Source: Ralstonia sp. TCR112 (GTDB taxonomy: Bacteria; Pseudomonadota; Gammaproteobacteria; Burkholderiales; Burkholderiaceae). Taken from it: 64,000 bases of DNA. The notes below the pieces were generated by a model. It was given only the letters and a program-made list of their open reading frames with translations, did not search any database and was not told the origin of the DNA. A program made the position numbers and the translations under genes. Positions 34,784 through 44,154 of the stretch are shown here, one piece after another. Where the stretch lies: assembly GCF_007997035.1 (NCBI RefSeq), contig NZ_VOSS01000075.1, positions 51,752 to 115,751 of the forward strand, read 5' to 3'. Every line of letters begins with the position of its first letter. The stretch's first letter is position 1.

Positions 34784-35398
34784 ATGTCGACCACGCCCGA
34801 GCTTCGCTTGAATCGCCCTTTGCGCGCCATGGTGCGCCGGCATCAGTCCGGCGTTGTCCTCCTGATCGCACTGATTGCCGTGGCCATCCTGGCCATCGGC
34901 ACCGTCGCGCTATTCCGTTCGTCCGATGCCGCGCTATTCAATGCGGGCAACCTCGCGTTCAAGCGGGATATGACCAATCGTGGTGAGCTGGGCATTGTCG
35001 CCGCCAAGGCAGCGCTGACTAGCGGCGCGCTCAGCCAGGAGTCGACGCGCCAGAGCAACCAGGCTGCGAGCGGCTATTACGCGACGATGCAGCCCACAGA
35101 CAAGCATGGTTTGCCAAACAGTCTGGTCGCTTTGGATGCCCCGGTCACCAACACCAAGATCAACGGGGGCGATGGCATCACGATCTACTACATGATCGAC
35201 CGCCTCTGTAACGCGACGGGCTCGACCGACCCGTCCAACGCTTGCGTGGTCAGTTCGATCGGCTCAGCGAAAGGCGGCACGGTCCTGCCGTATCGCGGCC
35301 AGGCCCAGCCGCCTTCGGTGCCGGTCTACCGCATCAGCGTGCGGGTCGATGGACCACGCAATAGCCAGACCTTCCTCCAGACCACTGTTTCTCTCTGA
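34784..35398 (+). CDS. pilX: PilX-like minor pilin assembly protein
   Basis: A 204-residue protein: MSTTPELRLNRPLRAMVRRHQSG then VVLLIALIAVAILAIGTVALF. The +5 residue is Ile, the usual absence of Glu5 in PilX. The segment SSDAALFNAGNLAFKRDMTNRGELG matches the PilX N-terminal domain. The C-terminus is VYRISVRVDGPRNSQTFLQTTVSL, a typical final strand. It sits two bases after pilW and 72 bases before the chosen pilY1 start. Confidence 0.87.
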   Translation: MSTTPELRLNRPLRAMVRRHQSGVVLLIALIAVAILAIGTVALFRSSDAALFNAGNLAFKRDMTNRGELGIVAAKAALTSGALSQESTRQSNQAASGYYATMQPTDKHGLPNSLVALDAPVTNTKINGGDGITIYYMIDRLCNATGSTDPSNACVVSSIGSAKGGTVLPYRGQAQPPSVPVYRISVRVDGPRNSQTFLQTTVSL

Positions 35399-35470
35399 GT
35401 TGCCTGAACAGCCATGCATCCCAATTGTGACCGAGGTTGGAAGGCCAGCGCTTCGCGGAGCCCTTCCGTT

Positions 35471-38400
35471 ATGACTTTCCTGCGCAGCTTGCTTGCAAGC
35501 GCCTTGTTGCTACCTGCGCTACTGGTGTCGGCTGCACAAACCGACCTAGCAGACCAGCCACTCTTCAGCTCCGTGTCGGTGCCGGGCAATCTTCTGCTTT
35601 CGCTGTCGGTGGAGTATCCGACTGCCAACAGCATTGCGTACGTCAGCAGTTATTCGGCGGGGGTCAAGTACCTGGGCTACTTCGATCCGCTCAAGTGCTA
35701 TACGTATCAATACGACGCTAATGTCGACGCCAACAATTATTTCGTTCCAGCAGCGGCTGCAAGCAGCAGCTATCAGTGTGCTAGCGGTAAGAACTACTGG
35801 AGTGGCGCATTCCTGAACTGGGCGGCAATGCAGACCATCGATCCATTTCGATGGGCGTTGACGGGCGGCTACCGCGTTACGGACACGGCATCGTTGACCG
35901 TGCTCGAGAAGGCCTGGGCGTCTGGCCAGGGTGGCTCTGGTGAAACGCCGAATCGCACTATCGGCGGCAGCAACGGCGGCGGCAGCGCCACCGTGTCGGC
36001 AGCCACGCCGTTCAATTGGGGTAGCCTTAGCGTACGCATCTATGGTGCGAACAATAAGATCTACTTCACCCAAAGCGGCAATCTGGATTCGGATACGCCT
36101 CGAACCTACAGTTCCGGCTCTTCGCAAGACTCGTCTAAGGTATGGTGGGTCTATGCCCGTGTGAAAGTGTGCGACCCCTCGCAGCTGGAGCCGAACTGCA
36201 CGAAGTACGGCAGCAACTACAAGCCGGAAGGCCTGATGCAGCAGTACTCGCAGCGCATCCGTTTCGGTGCGTTTGGATACCTCAACGACTCCAACATCAA
36301 GCGCGATGGCGGGGTACTGCGCGCGCGAATGAAGTTCATTGGCCCCACGCAGCCCGTTCCCGGTAAGAGCCCGACGTCAAATACGCTGGCCGAATGGAGT
36401 GCTACGGACGGCACCATGGTGACCAATCCCGACACTTCGGATGCCACGGCAACCGGGGTGACGAACAGCGGGGTCATGAACTACCTCAACAAGTTCGGCT
36501 CGACCTCGCAAACCTATAAGACGTATGACCCGGTTGGCGAGTTGTACTACGCGGGCATCCGTTACTACAAGAACCTCGGCAATGTGGCCAGCTATTCGTC
36601 CAACGCCACGACAGCCCAGATAGACGGCTTCCCGGTCATCCAAACATGGGATGACCCCATCCAGTATTCCTGCCAGAAGAACTACATCCTGGGCATCGGT
36701 GACATCAATACCCATGCGGATGCCAATTTGCCAGGCAGTACGATCAGAAGTAGCAATGAACCGGCGCTGCCCTCGGAGGTTTCGAGCGATACCACGGTCA
36801 ATGTGGACTCCGCGACCAACCTCGTGGGGCAAATGGAAGGCATCAGCAATCTCAACAAGATTTCGCCGCCGTGCTGTAACGGCAATACCTACCTGATGGC
36901 CGGGCTTGCCTACGATTCGCACGTGCGGGATATCCGCCCGAACGATTTCAAGGACAGCCTGGGTAACAAGTCGAAGATCCAGACCATCTCCACCTATTGG
37001 CTGGATGTGCAGGAGTACCAAACATACCGCTACCAAAACCAATTCTGGCTGGCGGCAAAGTACGGCGGCTTCAGTGTCCCGAGCAACTACAAAACGAGCA
37101 ACACCACGGCGTTGGCGCAGTCGCTATGGAATGCGAGTGGTAATACCGACCCCAACGGCAAGCCGATGCCGGACAACTACTATCTGGCAGGTCAGGCTGA
37201 CCTGATGGTGAACGGTCTGAATTCCGCATTCCAGAACATCTCCAACGATATTCAGGCAGCCACGACGGCACTGGCGGTCTCGTCCGCCAACGTGAGCCTA
37301 ACCGGCAACATTGGATACGCGGCGTCCTACAACTCGTCGACCTGGACCGGGGATGTCATCGGTAGTTCGCTGAGTTTTGACGCCAAGACCGGCCTGCCCA
37401 CGCAGACGAAGGCGTGGTCCGCACAGGCGCAACTCGGAAACCAATCGAGTTCGTCACGTCTGATCGCCACCAGTAATGGCGTTGGGTCCGCGCAAGGCGT
37501 GCCATTCCAGTTCGCGAAGCTGACGACGGCCAACCAGAGCGCACTCAGCAATTCGGCCGTGAAGAACTGGAACAACCAGGACTTCCTGAATTACCTGCGT
37601 GGAGACCAGACCAACGAAGGCACGAGCGGCAAGGCGGTTTATCGCCAGCGTGCTTTTTTGTTGGGCGATATCGTGGGTTCGAAGGTCGATGCCGTAGGCC
37701 CGCCCATCGCCGTGCTGTCCAGCGCGACCAACCCAGGTTATGCAACGTTCAAGAGCACCTATGTCAACCGTAAGCCGGTCGTCTACGTCGGTGCGAACGA
37801 CGGCATGATGCACGCGTTCGACGGTACCGTTGGCAATACCACCAGCGGCAACGAGCTGTTTGCCTACGTGCCGAGCTTCCTCTACCAAGGGCCGACGGCC
37901 ACACCGACGGTCAACGGTCTGGCATCGCTGGGCTTGGCGGGCAAGAATTTCGTCCACCATGCCATGGCGGATGCCACGCCGCAGGCATTCGACGTTGACC
38001 TCGATCGCGCAGGCGGAGCCACGCCCAGTTCATCCAGCAGCTCGGACTGGCACACGATTCTGATCGGCGGGTTGGGCAAGGGCGGGAAGGGCTACTACGC
38101 ACTCGACATTACCGACCCCTCGACGATCACCACCGAAACCGCACTGGCCGGCAAGGTGATGTGGGAATTCGGCGGCCCCTCCAACGCATCGCAAGGCACC
38201 CTGGGCTTCACCTATGGCGACCCGATCGTCGCGAAGACCAAGAAGTACGGCTGGATCGTTGCGGTGCCGTCGGGCTACAACAACGCCGATGGTGTGGGGC
38301 GGCTCTTCATCCTGAACCCGGCGAACGGCGCCTTGCTGGAGTCGATTTCGACGGGCGTCGGTTCCGCAAGCTCGCCCTCCGGTCTGGCCTACGCGTCTGC

Positions 38401-39196
38401 CTATGTGGCGGACTACACCGACAACACGACGGACTCGATCTACGCGGGCGACCTGCTGGGCAATGTCTGGCGTTTCGATCTCACGGGCACCCCTGCGAGC
38501 TATCCGGCACCGACCAAGATTGCGCAACTGACCGACCCGAGCGGCAACCCGCAGCCTGTCACCACGCCGCCGCTGATCGAGATCCAACCGAACTCGCTCA
38601 AGCGCTACGTCATGGTGGGGACTGGCCGACTGCTGGGCAGCACCGACATCGCCAGCACCCAGACGCAGAGCTTCTACGTCATCTATGACGGCGTGGTGCA
38701 GCGCTTTAACAGCAGCACCGATCTGCCGAGCGGTGTCACGTTCCCGATCGGGCGCAGCAATCTCAATGCGGACACGGATGTGCTGAAGGGCATCGGTAGC
38801 GCGCCGACATCGGTGATGGGCTATTACATCGACCTCGGCCAGTCGTCCAACGGCGTGGCCGAACGCGTGAACGTGGCCCCGGTGTCGAACTTCGGTACGG
38901 TGTCGTTTGCCGCCAACCTGCCCAACGGGGACGCCTGCAACCCGTCCGGCAGCAACCGCGTGTTCTCGCTGGACATCGGCACGGGCATCAGCCGCGTGGT
39001 AAATAATGCTGGCCTACTCCAACCGTATTACACCGGCGGGGGGCTGGTAGTGGATCTGTCCTACCTTAATGTCAATGGTTCAGTTCGGCTAGAGGCTGGT
39101 ACAGACAATAGCGCGATCAATTCTGTGCCATTGGTTCCTACGGTGGTGCAAGCTATCCGTCAAATCAACTGGCGTGAAGTGCCAACGGCCGACTAA
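35471..39196 (+). CDS. pilY1: PilY1 type IV pilus tip/adhesin protein
   Basis: A 1241-residue PilY1/PilC homologue, thought to sit at the pilus tip, promote extension and mediate adhesion. A signal peptide (MTFLRSLLASALLLPALLVSAAQ) precedes the N-terminal domain; no von Willebrand DxSxS motif was seen. The C-terminal third (about residues 710-1150) is the PilC-type beta-propeller with YVGANDGMMHAFDG, GGLGKGGKGYYALDITDP and IYAGDLLGNVWRFDL. The calcium loop before the last motif (DYTDNTTD) is shorter than the usual D-x-D-x-D-G-x-x-D, so calcium binding is uncertain. An in-frame ATG at 35414 is an alternative start; 35471 gives the better signal peptide and has GGAG ten bases upstream. Confidence 0.92.
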   Translation: MTFLRSLLASALLLPALLVSAAQTDLADQPLFSSVSVPGNLLLSLSVEYPTANSIAYVSSYSAGVKYLGYFDPLKCYTYQYDANVDANNYFVPAAAASSSYQCASGKNYWSGAFLNWAAMQTIDPFRWALTGGYRVTDTASLTVLEKAWASGQGGSGETPNRTIGGSNGGGSATVSAATPFNWGSLSVRIYGANNKIYFTQSGNLDSDTPRTYSSGSSQDSSKVWWVYARVKVCDPSQLEPNCTKYGSNYKPEGLMQQYSQRIRFGAFGYLNDSNIKRDGGVLRARMKFIGPTQPVPGKSPTSNTLAEWSATDGTMVTNPDTSDATATGVTNSGVMNYLNKFGSTSQTYKTYDPVGELYYAGIRYYKNLGNVASYSSNATTAQIDGFPVIQTWDDPIQYSCQKNYILGIGDINTHADANLPGSTIRSSNEPALPSEVSSDTTVNVDSATNLVGQMEGISNLNKISPPCCNGNTYLMAGLAYDSHVRDIRPNDFKDSLGNKSKIQTISTYWLDVQEYQTYRYQNQFWLAAKYGGFSVPSNYKTSNTTALAQSLWNASGNTDPNGKPMPDNYYLAGQADLMVNGLNSAFQNISNDIQAATTALAVSSANVSLTGNIGYAASYNSSTWTGDVIGSSLSFDAKTGLPTQTKAWSAQAQLGNQSSSSRLIATSNGVGSAQGVPFQFAKLTTANQSALSNSAVKNWNNQDFLNYLRGDQTNEGTSGKAVYRQRAFLLGDIVGSKVDAVGPPIAVLSSATNPGYATFKSTYVNRKPVVYVGANDGMMHAFDGTVGNTTSGNELFAYVPSFLYQGPTATPTVNGLASLGLAGKNFVHHAMADATPQAFDVDLDRAGGATPSSSSSSDWHTILIGGLGKGGKGYYALDITDPSTITTETALAGKVMWEFGGPSNASQGTLGFTYGDPIVAKTKKYGWIVAVPSGYNNADGVGRLFILNPANGALLESISTGVGSASSPSGLAYASAYVADYTDNTTDSIYAGDLLGNVWRFDLTGTPASYPAPTKIAQLTDPSGNPQPVTTPPLIEIQPNSLKRYVMVGTGRLLGSTDIASTQTQSFYVIYDGVVQRFNSSTDLPSGVTFPIGRSNLNADTDVLKGIGSAPTSVMGYYIDLGQSSNGVAERVNVAPVSNFGTVSFAANLPNGDACNPSGSNRVFSLDIGTGISRVVNNAGLLQPYYTGGGLVVDLSYLNVNGSVRLEAGTDNSAINSVPLVPTVVQAIRQINWREVPTAD

Positions 39197-39262
39197 CGGT
39201 GATCTCACGATGACGATCCGGTACAGAAACGCAGCGCTAAGCGCCCATACGGAATAGGTAGT

Positions 39263-39901
39263 ATGAGGCGCGGCTGGATCGCCTGCGCTGTTGCAGTGGC
39301 GGCCCATTTGGCTTTCCTGCATGTTGTCAGCGTGTGGAAGCCTCAAGCGGCAATAGCCGAAGGTCAGGCAGGCCTTCGGCTATTGTTCGTTGGCCTGCCG
39401 AAGGCCCCGGCGGGTGAAAGCGCCAGCGCAGCCGGCCGAAGAAGCGGAGTTATCGATTCTGCAGCCCTTTCATCGCCGCAGAGGAGTGTCCTGTCTCTGA
39501 AACCTAGCGTCTCTGGCAGCGCAAGCCGCCGGTCGGAAGTGTCTCCACCTCAGTTTTCTCCTTCGGAGAAGGTCGATGGGATGCGGTTTTATGCGTCGAC
39601 GGAAGTGGACCGCCAAGCCTTGCCGGCTAGCACCCTTGAACTTCTGGACGTGATGGCGTTAGTCGCGAACGCATCGCCGATAACATTGCGCGTCTATATC
39701 GGTGTTGATGGTGCGGTTGTGCGCGCTGAAATCGTCCGCGCCAGTGAGGACAATCGTGCCGCCGCAGCTAGATTGGCTTTGATCCTCATGGAGACACGTT
39801 TTGTTCCCGCTAAGCGCATGGGAGCGGACGTTGCTGCGGTAAGGGACCTGGAGTTCCAGATTGAACCGTCGAGCGAAAGCAACCGACCGGCGTCTTCTTG
39901 A
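39263..39901 (+). CDS. Putative TonB-like C-terminal domain protein
   Basis: A 212-residue protein of uncertain family. An N-terminal hydrophobic segment (residues 5-24, IACAVAVAAHLAFLHVV) looks like an inner-membrane anchor, as in TonB/TolA. The middle is Ser/Pro-rich. The C-terminal 100 residues (FYASTEVDRQALP, then ITLRVYIGVDGAVVRAEIVRASEDN and METRFVPAKRMG) follow the TonB C-terminal pattern of strand-helix-strand with an input-to-output phrase. It starts 66 bases after pilY1. Its role may be linked to the pilus operon, or it may simply be next door. There is no strong ribosome-binding site. Confidence 0.65.
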   Translation: MRRGWIACAVAVAAHLAFLHVVSVWKPQAAIAEGQAGLRLLFVGLPKAPAGESASAAGRRSGVIDSAALSSPQRSVLSLKPSVSGSASRRSEVSPPQFSPSEKVDGMRFYASTEVDRQALPASTLELLDVMALVANASPITLRVYIGVDGAVVRAEIVRASEDNRAAAARLALILMETRFVPAKRMGADVAAVRDLEFQIEPSSESNRPASS

Positions 39902-39977
39902 TGCTTGATCGGTCGAGTGGCTGACCGAACGGGAAACCCGATGATTGTGAATAGAGTGCGGGCGCTTTGCGGGAATC

Positions 39978-40442
39978 TCATTTCCGCACATTCGTCGCCG
40001 CAACCTCATCCAGCACATCCCGGAACTCTGCCAGATCCTCAAAACTCCGATACACCGACGCAAACCGGATGTACCCGATCTTGTCCAGCCGCTTGAGTTC
40101 GCGCATCACGAGCTCTCCCACGCGGTCGCTGCCGATTTCCTTCTCGCCGTGGCTGAGCAGTTTTTCTTCGATGCGGGCGATGGCCTCGTCGATGGCCTCG
40201 GCGGATACGGGGCGCTTGCGCAGCGCCAGCCGCATGGAATCCTTGACCTTGTTGCGGTCGTAGTCGACGCGGCTGCCGTTCTTTTTGACGACGGCCGGAA
40301 AGAACAGCTCGATGCGTTCGTAGGTCGTGAAGCGGCGGTCGCAGGATTCGCAGCGACGGCGGCGGCGCACGGTGTCGCCTTCTTCCGACATGCGGGTATC
40401 AATCACCTGGGTGGCCGCGTGGCCGCAAAAGGGGCATTTCAT
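39978..40442 (-). CDS. nrdR: Transcriptional repressor NrdR
   Basis: NrdR represses ribonucleotide reductase genes by binding NrdR boxes when dATP and ATP are bound. The 154-residue protein has the N-terminal zinc ribbon ([32 protein letters not shown]) and an ATP-cone domain from about residue 48 ([20 protein letters not shown]). It follows glyA on the same strand after a strong hairpin, the usual order in betaproteobacteria. Confidence 0.97.
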   Translation of the reverse strand: MKCPFCGHAATQVIDTRMSEEGDTVRRRRRCESCDRRFTTYERIELFFPAVVKKNGSRVDYDRNKVKDSMRLALRKRPVSAEAIDEAIARIEEKLLSHGEKEIGSDRVGELVMRELKRLDKIGYIRFASVYRSFEDLAEFRDVLDEVAATNVRK

Positions 40443-40494
40443 GCCGGTGGTCTCCTCGGCAACCTCAAAGAACGCACTGCGCTAAAAGAACAAC

Positions 40495-40534
40495 GCCGCG
40501 ATGGCCCCTCATTCAATTCGGGGCGCATCGCGGC
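40495..40534 (-). terminator. glyA-nrdR intergenic hairpin (terminator or attenuator)
   Basis: Read on the minus strand, GCCGCGATG and CATCGCGGC form a nine-base outer stem around an inner GCCCC/GGGGC stem. A T-rich tail (GTTGTTCTTTTAG) follows. It lies between the glyA stop and the nrdR start, so it should reduce but perhaps not abolish readthrough into nrdR. Confidence 0.65.
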
Positions 40535-40576
40535 AGGGTACTACGTGGCCGGAAGATCCGGCCATCGGCGGATGCC

Positions 40577-41824
40577 TTAGGCGTAGACCGGGAACTGCTT
40601 GGTCAGCTCGGCCACCTTGGCGCGGACGGCAGCGATGTTCGCTTCGTCGTGCGGATTGTCCAGCACATCGGCGATCAGGTGGGCGACCTTCACGGCTTCC
40701 GCTTCCTTGAAGCCACGCGTGGTCATGGCCGGCGAACCGAGGCGCACGCCCGACGTCACGAACGGTTTTTCCGGGTCATTCGGAATCGCGTTCTTGTTGA
40801 CGGTGATGTGTGCGTCACCCAGCACCTTCTCGGCTTCCTTGCCGGTGATCTTCTTGGCGCGCAGGTCGACCAGCATCACGTGGCTTTCAGTGCGGCCCGA
40901 GACGATGCGCAGGCCACGGGCCATCAGCGTTTCGGCCATGGCTGCCGCGTTTTTCACGACCTGTTGCTGGTACGCCTTGAATTCCGGCGACAGCGCTTCC
41001 TTGAACGCCACTGCCTTGCCGGCGATCACGTGCATCAGCGGGCCGCCCTGGATACCCGGGAAGATGGCCGAGTTGATGGCCTTTTCGTGTTCGGCCTTCA
41101 TCAGGATTACGCCACCGCGCGGGCCGCGCAGGCTCTTATGCGTGGTCGTCGTGACGAAGTCTGCATGCGGCACCGGATTCGGGTACACGCCAGCGGCGAT
41201 CAGGCCGGCGTAGTGCGCCATGTCCACCATGAAATACGCGCCGATCGACTTGGCGATCTTGCCGATGCGCTCGAAATCGATGCGCAGCGCAAATGCCGAT
41301 GCGCCGGCGATGATCAGCTTCGGCTTCTTCTCTTGCGCGAGCGCTTCGAGCGCGTCGTAGTCGATGTCTTCCTGCGCGTTGAGGCCGTAGCTGACCACGT
41401 TGAACCACTTGCCGCTCATGTTGAGCGCCATGCCGTGGGTCAGGTGGCCGCCTTCGGCCAGGCTCATGCCCATGATCGTGTCGCCCGGCTTGAGCACGGC
41501 GAAGAACACGCCCTGGTTGGCCTGCGAGCCCGAGTTCGGCTGCACGTTGGCGGCTTCAGCGCCAAAGAGCTGCTTCACGCGGTCGATGGCGAGCTGTTCC
41601 ACCACGTCCACGTATTCGCAACCGCCGTAGTAACGCTTGCCGGGGTAGCCCTCGGCGTACTTGTTGGTCAGTTGCGAGCCCTGCGCGGCCATCACGGCCG
41701 GGGAGGTGTAGTTCTCGGAGGCAATCAGCTCGATGTGGTCTTCCTGACGCTGATTTTCCTTTTGGATGGCGGCAAAGATTTCGGGATCGATCTGGTCGAT
41801 CGTATAGCGGCTGCGTTCGAACAT
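40577..41824 (-). CDS. glyA: Serine hydroxymethyltransferase
   Basis: GlyA interconverts serine and glycine with tetrahydrofolate, the main one-carbon source. The 415-residue PLP enzyme contains the N-terminal [15 protein letters not shown], the [16 protein letters not shown] block and [15 protein letters not shown], in which Lys230 forms the Schiff base. [15 protein letters not shown] is near the C-terminus. The ATG at 41824 is the homologous start. The 402 bases upstream hold no gene; I saw no glycine or folate riboswitch consensus there. Confidence 0.97.
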   Translation of the reverse strand: MFERSRYTIDQIDPEIFAAIQKENQRQEDHIELIASENYTSPAVMAAQGSQLTNKYAEGYPGKRYYGGCEYVDVVEQLAIDRVKQLFGAEAANVQPNSGSQANQGVFFAVLKPGDTIMGMSLAEGGHLTHGMALNMSGKWFNVVSYGLNAQEDIDYDALEALAQEKKPKLIIAGASAFALRIDFERIGKIAKSIGAYFMVDMAHYAGLIAAGVYPNPVPHADFVTTTTHKSLRGPRGGVILMKAEHEKAINSAIFPGIQGGPLMHVIAGKAVAFKEALSPEFKAYQQQVVKNAAAMAETLMARGLRIVSGRTESHVMLVDLRAKKITGKEAEKVLGDAHITVNKNAIPNDPEKPFVTSGVRLGSPAMTTRGFKEAEAVKVAHLIADVLDNPHDEANIAAVRAKVAELTKQFPVYA

Positions 41825-42226
41825 GGCGAGTGTCTGGTCTGAAACGAAACGGAAATGGCGGAGATCGGGCGAGGCGTGGGGAAACATGCGCGCGGCTTGA
41901 ACGACTGCGCTCGGGGTTGGCCGATTGCAGCGGGTGTCCAAGTCACCCTGTGCTTCCCATTCGCTGCCCAGGCGAGCGGCAGGCGTCGTTGTGCATGACG
42001 CCAGAAACCTTGCGCTTCCTCGTGGTCGCTGCCCACATGTCGAAGCCGCTCAAAGCAGCTTCAGGATTCGCCAGTCGCGCAAGGTGGAATGGTTGCCCGC
42101 GAGTGTACGACAGCCCCATGGCCGCTGCAAGAAGCGGGCGTGCAGACGCGCACATTGCGGTGCAATACCGCACAACGCTTCAGGTAAACTCTGATCTTTC
42201 GTTTTTTCAGGCCCGGAGACACTTCC
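41825..42226. other. 402-base divergent intergenic region between glyA and the SDR gene
   Basis: No gene is supported here; open frames through it lack family features. The region should hold the glyA promoter (minus) and the SDR promoter (plus). The only clear signal is an inverted repeat TGCGGT-GCAAT-ACCGCA at 42156-42172, 55 bases before the SDR start. Confidence 0.5.
42156..42172. promoter_or_regulatory. Inverted repeat upstream of the SDR gene
   Basis: TGCGGT and ACCGCA form a perfect six-base inverted repeat with a five-base spacer. It is placed where an operator for the plus-strand SDR gene would be expected. The regulator is unknown. Confidence 0.35.
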
Positions 42227-42979
42227 ATGATCGTATTCGTGACCGGCGCAACGGCCGGGTTCGGCGCGGCCATCGCGCGGCGTTTCGTGCGAGAAGGCCA
42301 TCGTGTGATCGCGGCAGGCCGCCGCCAGGACCGCCTTGATGCGCTCAAGGCTGAATTGGGTGACGCCGTGCTGCCATTCGTGCTGGACGTGCTGGACGTC
42401 GATGCCGTTGCTGCGCTGCCGGGTACGCTGCCCGAGGGCTGGCGCGAAGTCGACGTGCTGGTCAACAACGCCGGTCTGGCGCTGGGCCTCGAACCGGCCC
42501 AGCGTGCTGACCTGACCGATTGGGACCGCATGATTGGCACCAACTGTTCCGGGCTGGTGCATATGACGCGTGCGTTGCTTCCGGCCATGGTCGAACGCAA
42601 TCGTGGTCACATCATCAATATTGGCTCGATTGCCGGGACGTACCCGTATCCGGGCGGCAATGTGTATGGCGCCACCAAGGCGTTCGTCCGGCAGTTTTCG
42701 TTGAACTTGCGGGCGGACCTGACCGGCACGCGCGTACGCGTATCGAACGTCGAGCCGGGCCTCTGCTCCGGCACGGAGTTTTCCAACGTGCGCTTCAAGG
42801 GCGACGATGCCCGTGTGGAGAAGGTCTACGAAGGCACCGAGGCGCTCACCGCCGACGACATCGCCGAGGCCGTCTACTGGATGGCGGCGCTCCCGGCGCA
42901 CTTCAATGTCAACGCGATGGAGCTGATGCCCGTTTGCCAGTCATTCTCGGCCACCAGCGTGACGCGAGGCATGGCCTGA
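42227..42979 (+). CDS. ydfG: YdfG-like short-chain dehydrogenase/reductase
   Basis: A 250-residue classical SDR closest to YdfG, an NADP-dependent 3-hydroxy acid (L-allo-threonine/serine, malonic semialdehyde) dehydrogenase. The cofactor motif TGATAGFGAAIARRF is at residues 6-20, NNAGLALGLEP at 80-90, and the catalytic triad is Ser134, Tyr147 and Lys151 (INIGSIAGTYPYPGGNVYGATK). The C-terminus NVNAMELMPVCQSF is typical of the YdfG group. It is followed after 69 bases by ybgC. Confidence 0.9.
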   Translation: MIVFVTGATAGFGAAIARRFVREGHRVIAAGRRQDRLDALKAELGDAVLPFVLDVLDVDAVAALPGTLPEGWREVDVLVNNAGLALGLEPAQRADLTDWDRMIGTNCSGLVHMTRALLPAMVERNRGHIINIGSIAGTYPYPGGNVYGATKAFVRQFSLNLRADLTGTRVRVSNVEPGLCSGTEFSNVRFKGDDARVEKVYEGTEALTADDIAEAVYWMAALPAHFNVNAMELMPVCQSFSATSVTRGMA

Positions 42980-43048
42980 ATTCGAGCGCAAGCCCTCGGC
43001 CGGTCGGTGGATGGCTGGCCGTCACTTGCGTCTTGGTAAAATTACCCG

Positions 43049-43453
43049 ATGGCTTCTTTTGACTGGAACCTGCGCGTGTATTGGGAAGATACCGACGCAG
43101 GCGGCGTGGTGTTTTACGCCAACTATTTGAAATTTTTTGAGCGCGCCCGCACCGAGTGGCTGCGCGCGCTTGGGGTCGATCAGCAGGCGCTGGCCGACAC
43201 GACCGGGGCCATTTTCGTGGTCCGCAGCACCGCCGTGGATTACCGCGCGCCGGCCCGCTTGGACGACCTGCTGCAGATTCGTTCGCGTATGGAACGGGTC
43301 GGCCCCGCGTCGGTCCAATTCGCCCAGGAAGGCTGGCGCGGCGACGTTTTGCTCGCATCAGGCACGATTCGTGTTGGATGTGTCGACCGGCTCACTTTCC
43401 GGCCGACCCCGATTCCCGCTCCCGTACTCGCAACCATCAAAGCCGCCGCATGA
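43049..43453 (+). CDS. ybgC: Tol-Pal system-associated acyl-CoA thioesterase
   Basis: YbgC is a hotdog-fold thioesterase that hydrolyses short acyl-CoAs and is always linked to tolQRAB. The 134-residue protein carries the active-site motif YWEDTDAGGVVFYANYLKFFERARTEWLR, in which the Asp after Asp-Thr is the catalytic residue. The stop overlaps the tolQ start as ATGA, so it is the first gene of the tol operon. Confidence 0.95.
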   Translation: MASFDWNLRVYWEDTDAGGVVFYANYLKFFERARTEWLRALGVDQQALADTTGAIFVVRSTAVDYRAPARLDDLLQIRSRMERVGPASVQFAQEGWRGDVLLASGTIRVGCVDRLTFRPTPIPAPVLATIKAAA

Positions 43454-44142
43454 ATCCCGTCGAGGTCACACAAGATCTGTCGATCGTCTCGCTGGTGCTG
43501 CACGCCAGCCTCCTGGTCCAATTCGTCATGGGCCTGCTGCTGGTGATGTCGCTGTTCTCCTGGACGTACATTTTCCGCAAAGCGTTTGCCCTGCGCGCCG
43601 CGCGCAGCCAGACCGAATCGTTCGAGCGCGATTTTTGGGCCGGCGGCGACCTGCAGGCGCTGTATCAGAGCGCTGCCAACAACCGCCACACCACCGGCGC
43701 GCTGGAACGCATCTTTGAAGCCGGCATGCGCGAATACCTCAAGGCGCGCGAGCTGCAGCGCGGCGGCGGCGATCCGAGCGCCATTCTGGATGCCTCCCGC
43801 CGTGCCATGCGGGCGGCGTACCAGCGCGAGATGGATTCGCTCGAATCGCACCTGCCATTCCTGGCGTCGGTCGGCTCGGTCAGCCCGTACATCGGCCTGT
43901 TCGGTACGGTCTGGGGGATCATGAATGCCTTCCGCGGCCTGTCCAACGTGCAACAGGCGACGCTGTCGGCAGTGGCGCCTGGCATTGCCGAAGCGCTGGT
44001 CGCCACGGCCATCGGTTTGTTTGCGGCCATTCCGGCGGTGATCGCCTACAACCGCTACGCCACCGAGATGGACCGTCTGGCCAACCGTTTCGAGAGCTTC
44101 ATGGAAGAGTTCTCGAACATCCTCCAGCGCCAGACGCGCTAA
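43450..44142 (+). CDS. tolQ: Tol-Pal system proton-channel subunit TolQ
   Basis: TolQ forms with TolR the inner-membrane proton-driven motor of the Tol-Pal envelope machine. The 230-residue protein has three membrane spans: about residues 16-40 (HASLLVQFVMGLLLVMSLFSW), then LASVGSVSPYIGLFGTVWGIMNAF, then APGIAEALVATAIGLFAAIPAVIAYN. The latter two match the ExbB/MotA proton-channel family. It is translationally coupled to ybgC. Confidence 0.96.
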   Translation: MNPVEVTQDLSIVSLVLHASLLVQFVMGLLLVMSLFSWTYIFRKAFALRAARSQTESFERDFWAGGDLQALYQSAANNRHTTGALERIFEAGMREYLKARELQRGGGDPSAILDASRRAMRAAYQREMDSLESHLPFLASVGSVSPYIGLFGTVWGIMNAFRGLSNVQQATLSAVAPGIAEALVATAIGLFAAIPAVIAYNRYATEMDRLANRFESFMEEFSNILQRQTR

Positions 44143-44154
44143 GGAGCCGCGCTC

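Noticed and set aside
41825..42226. Glycine or tetrahydrofolate riboswitch upstream of glyA
   Set aside because: The conserved glycine aptamer cores could not be found on the minus strand, and no two-aptamer arrangement is visible.
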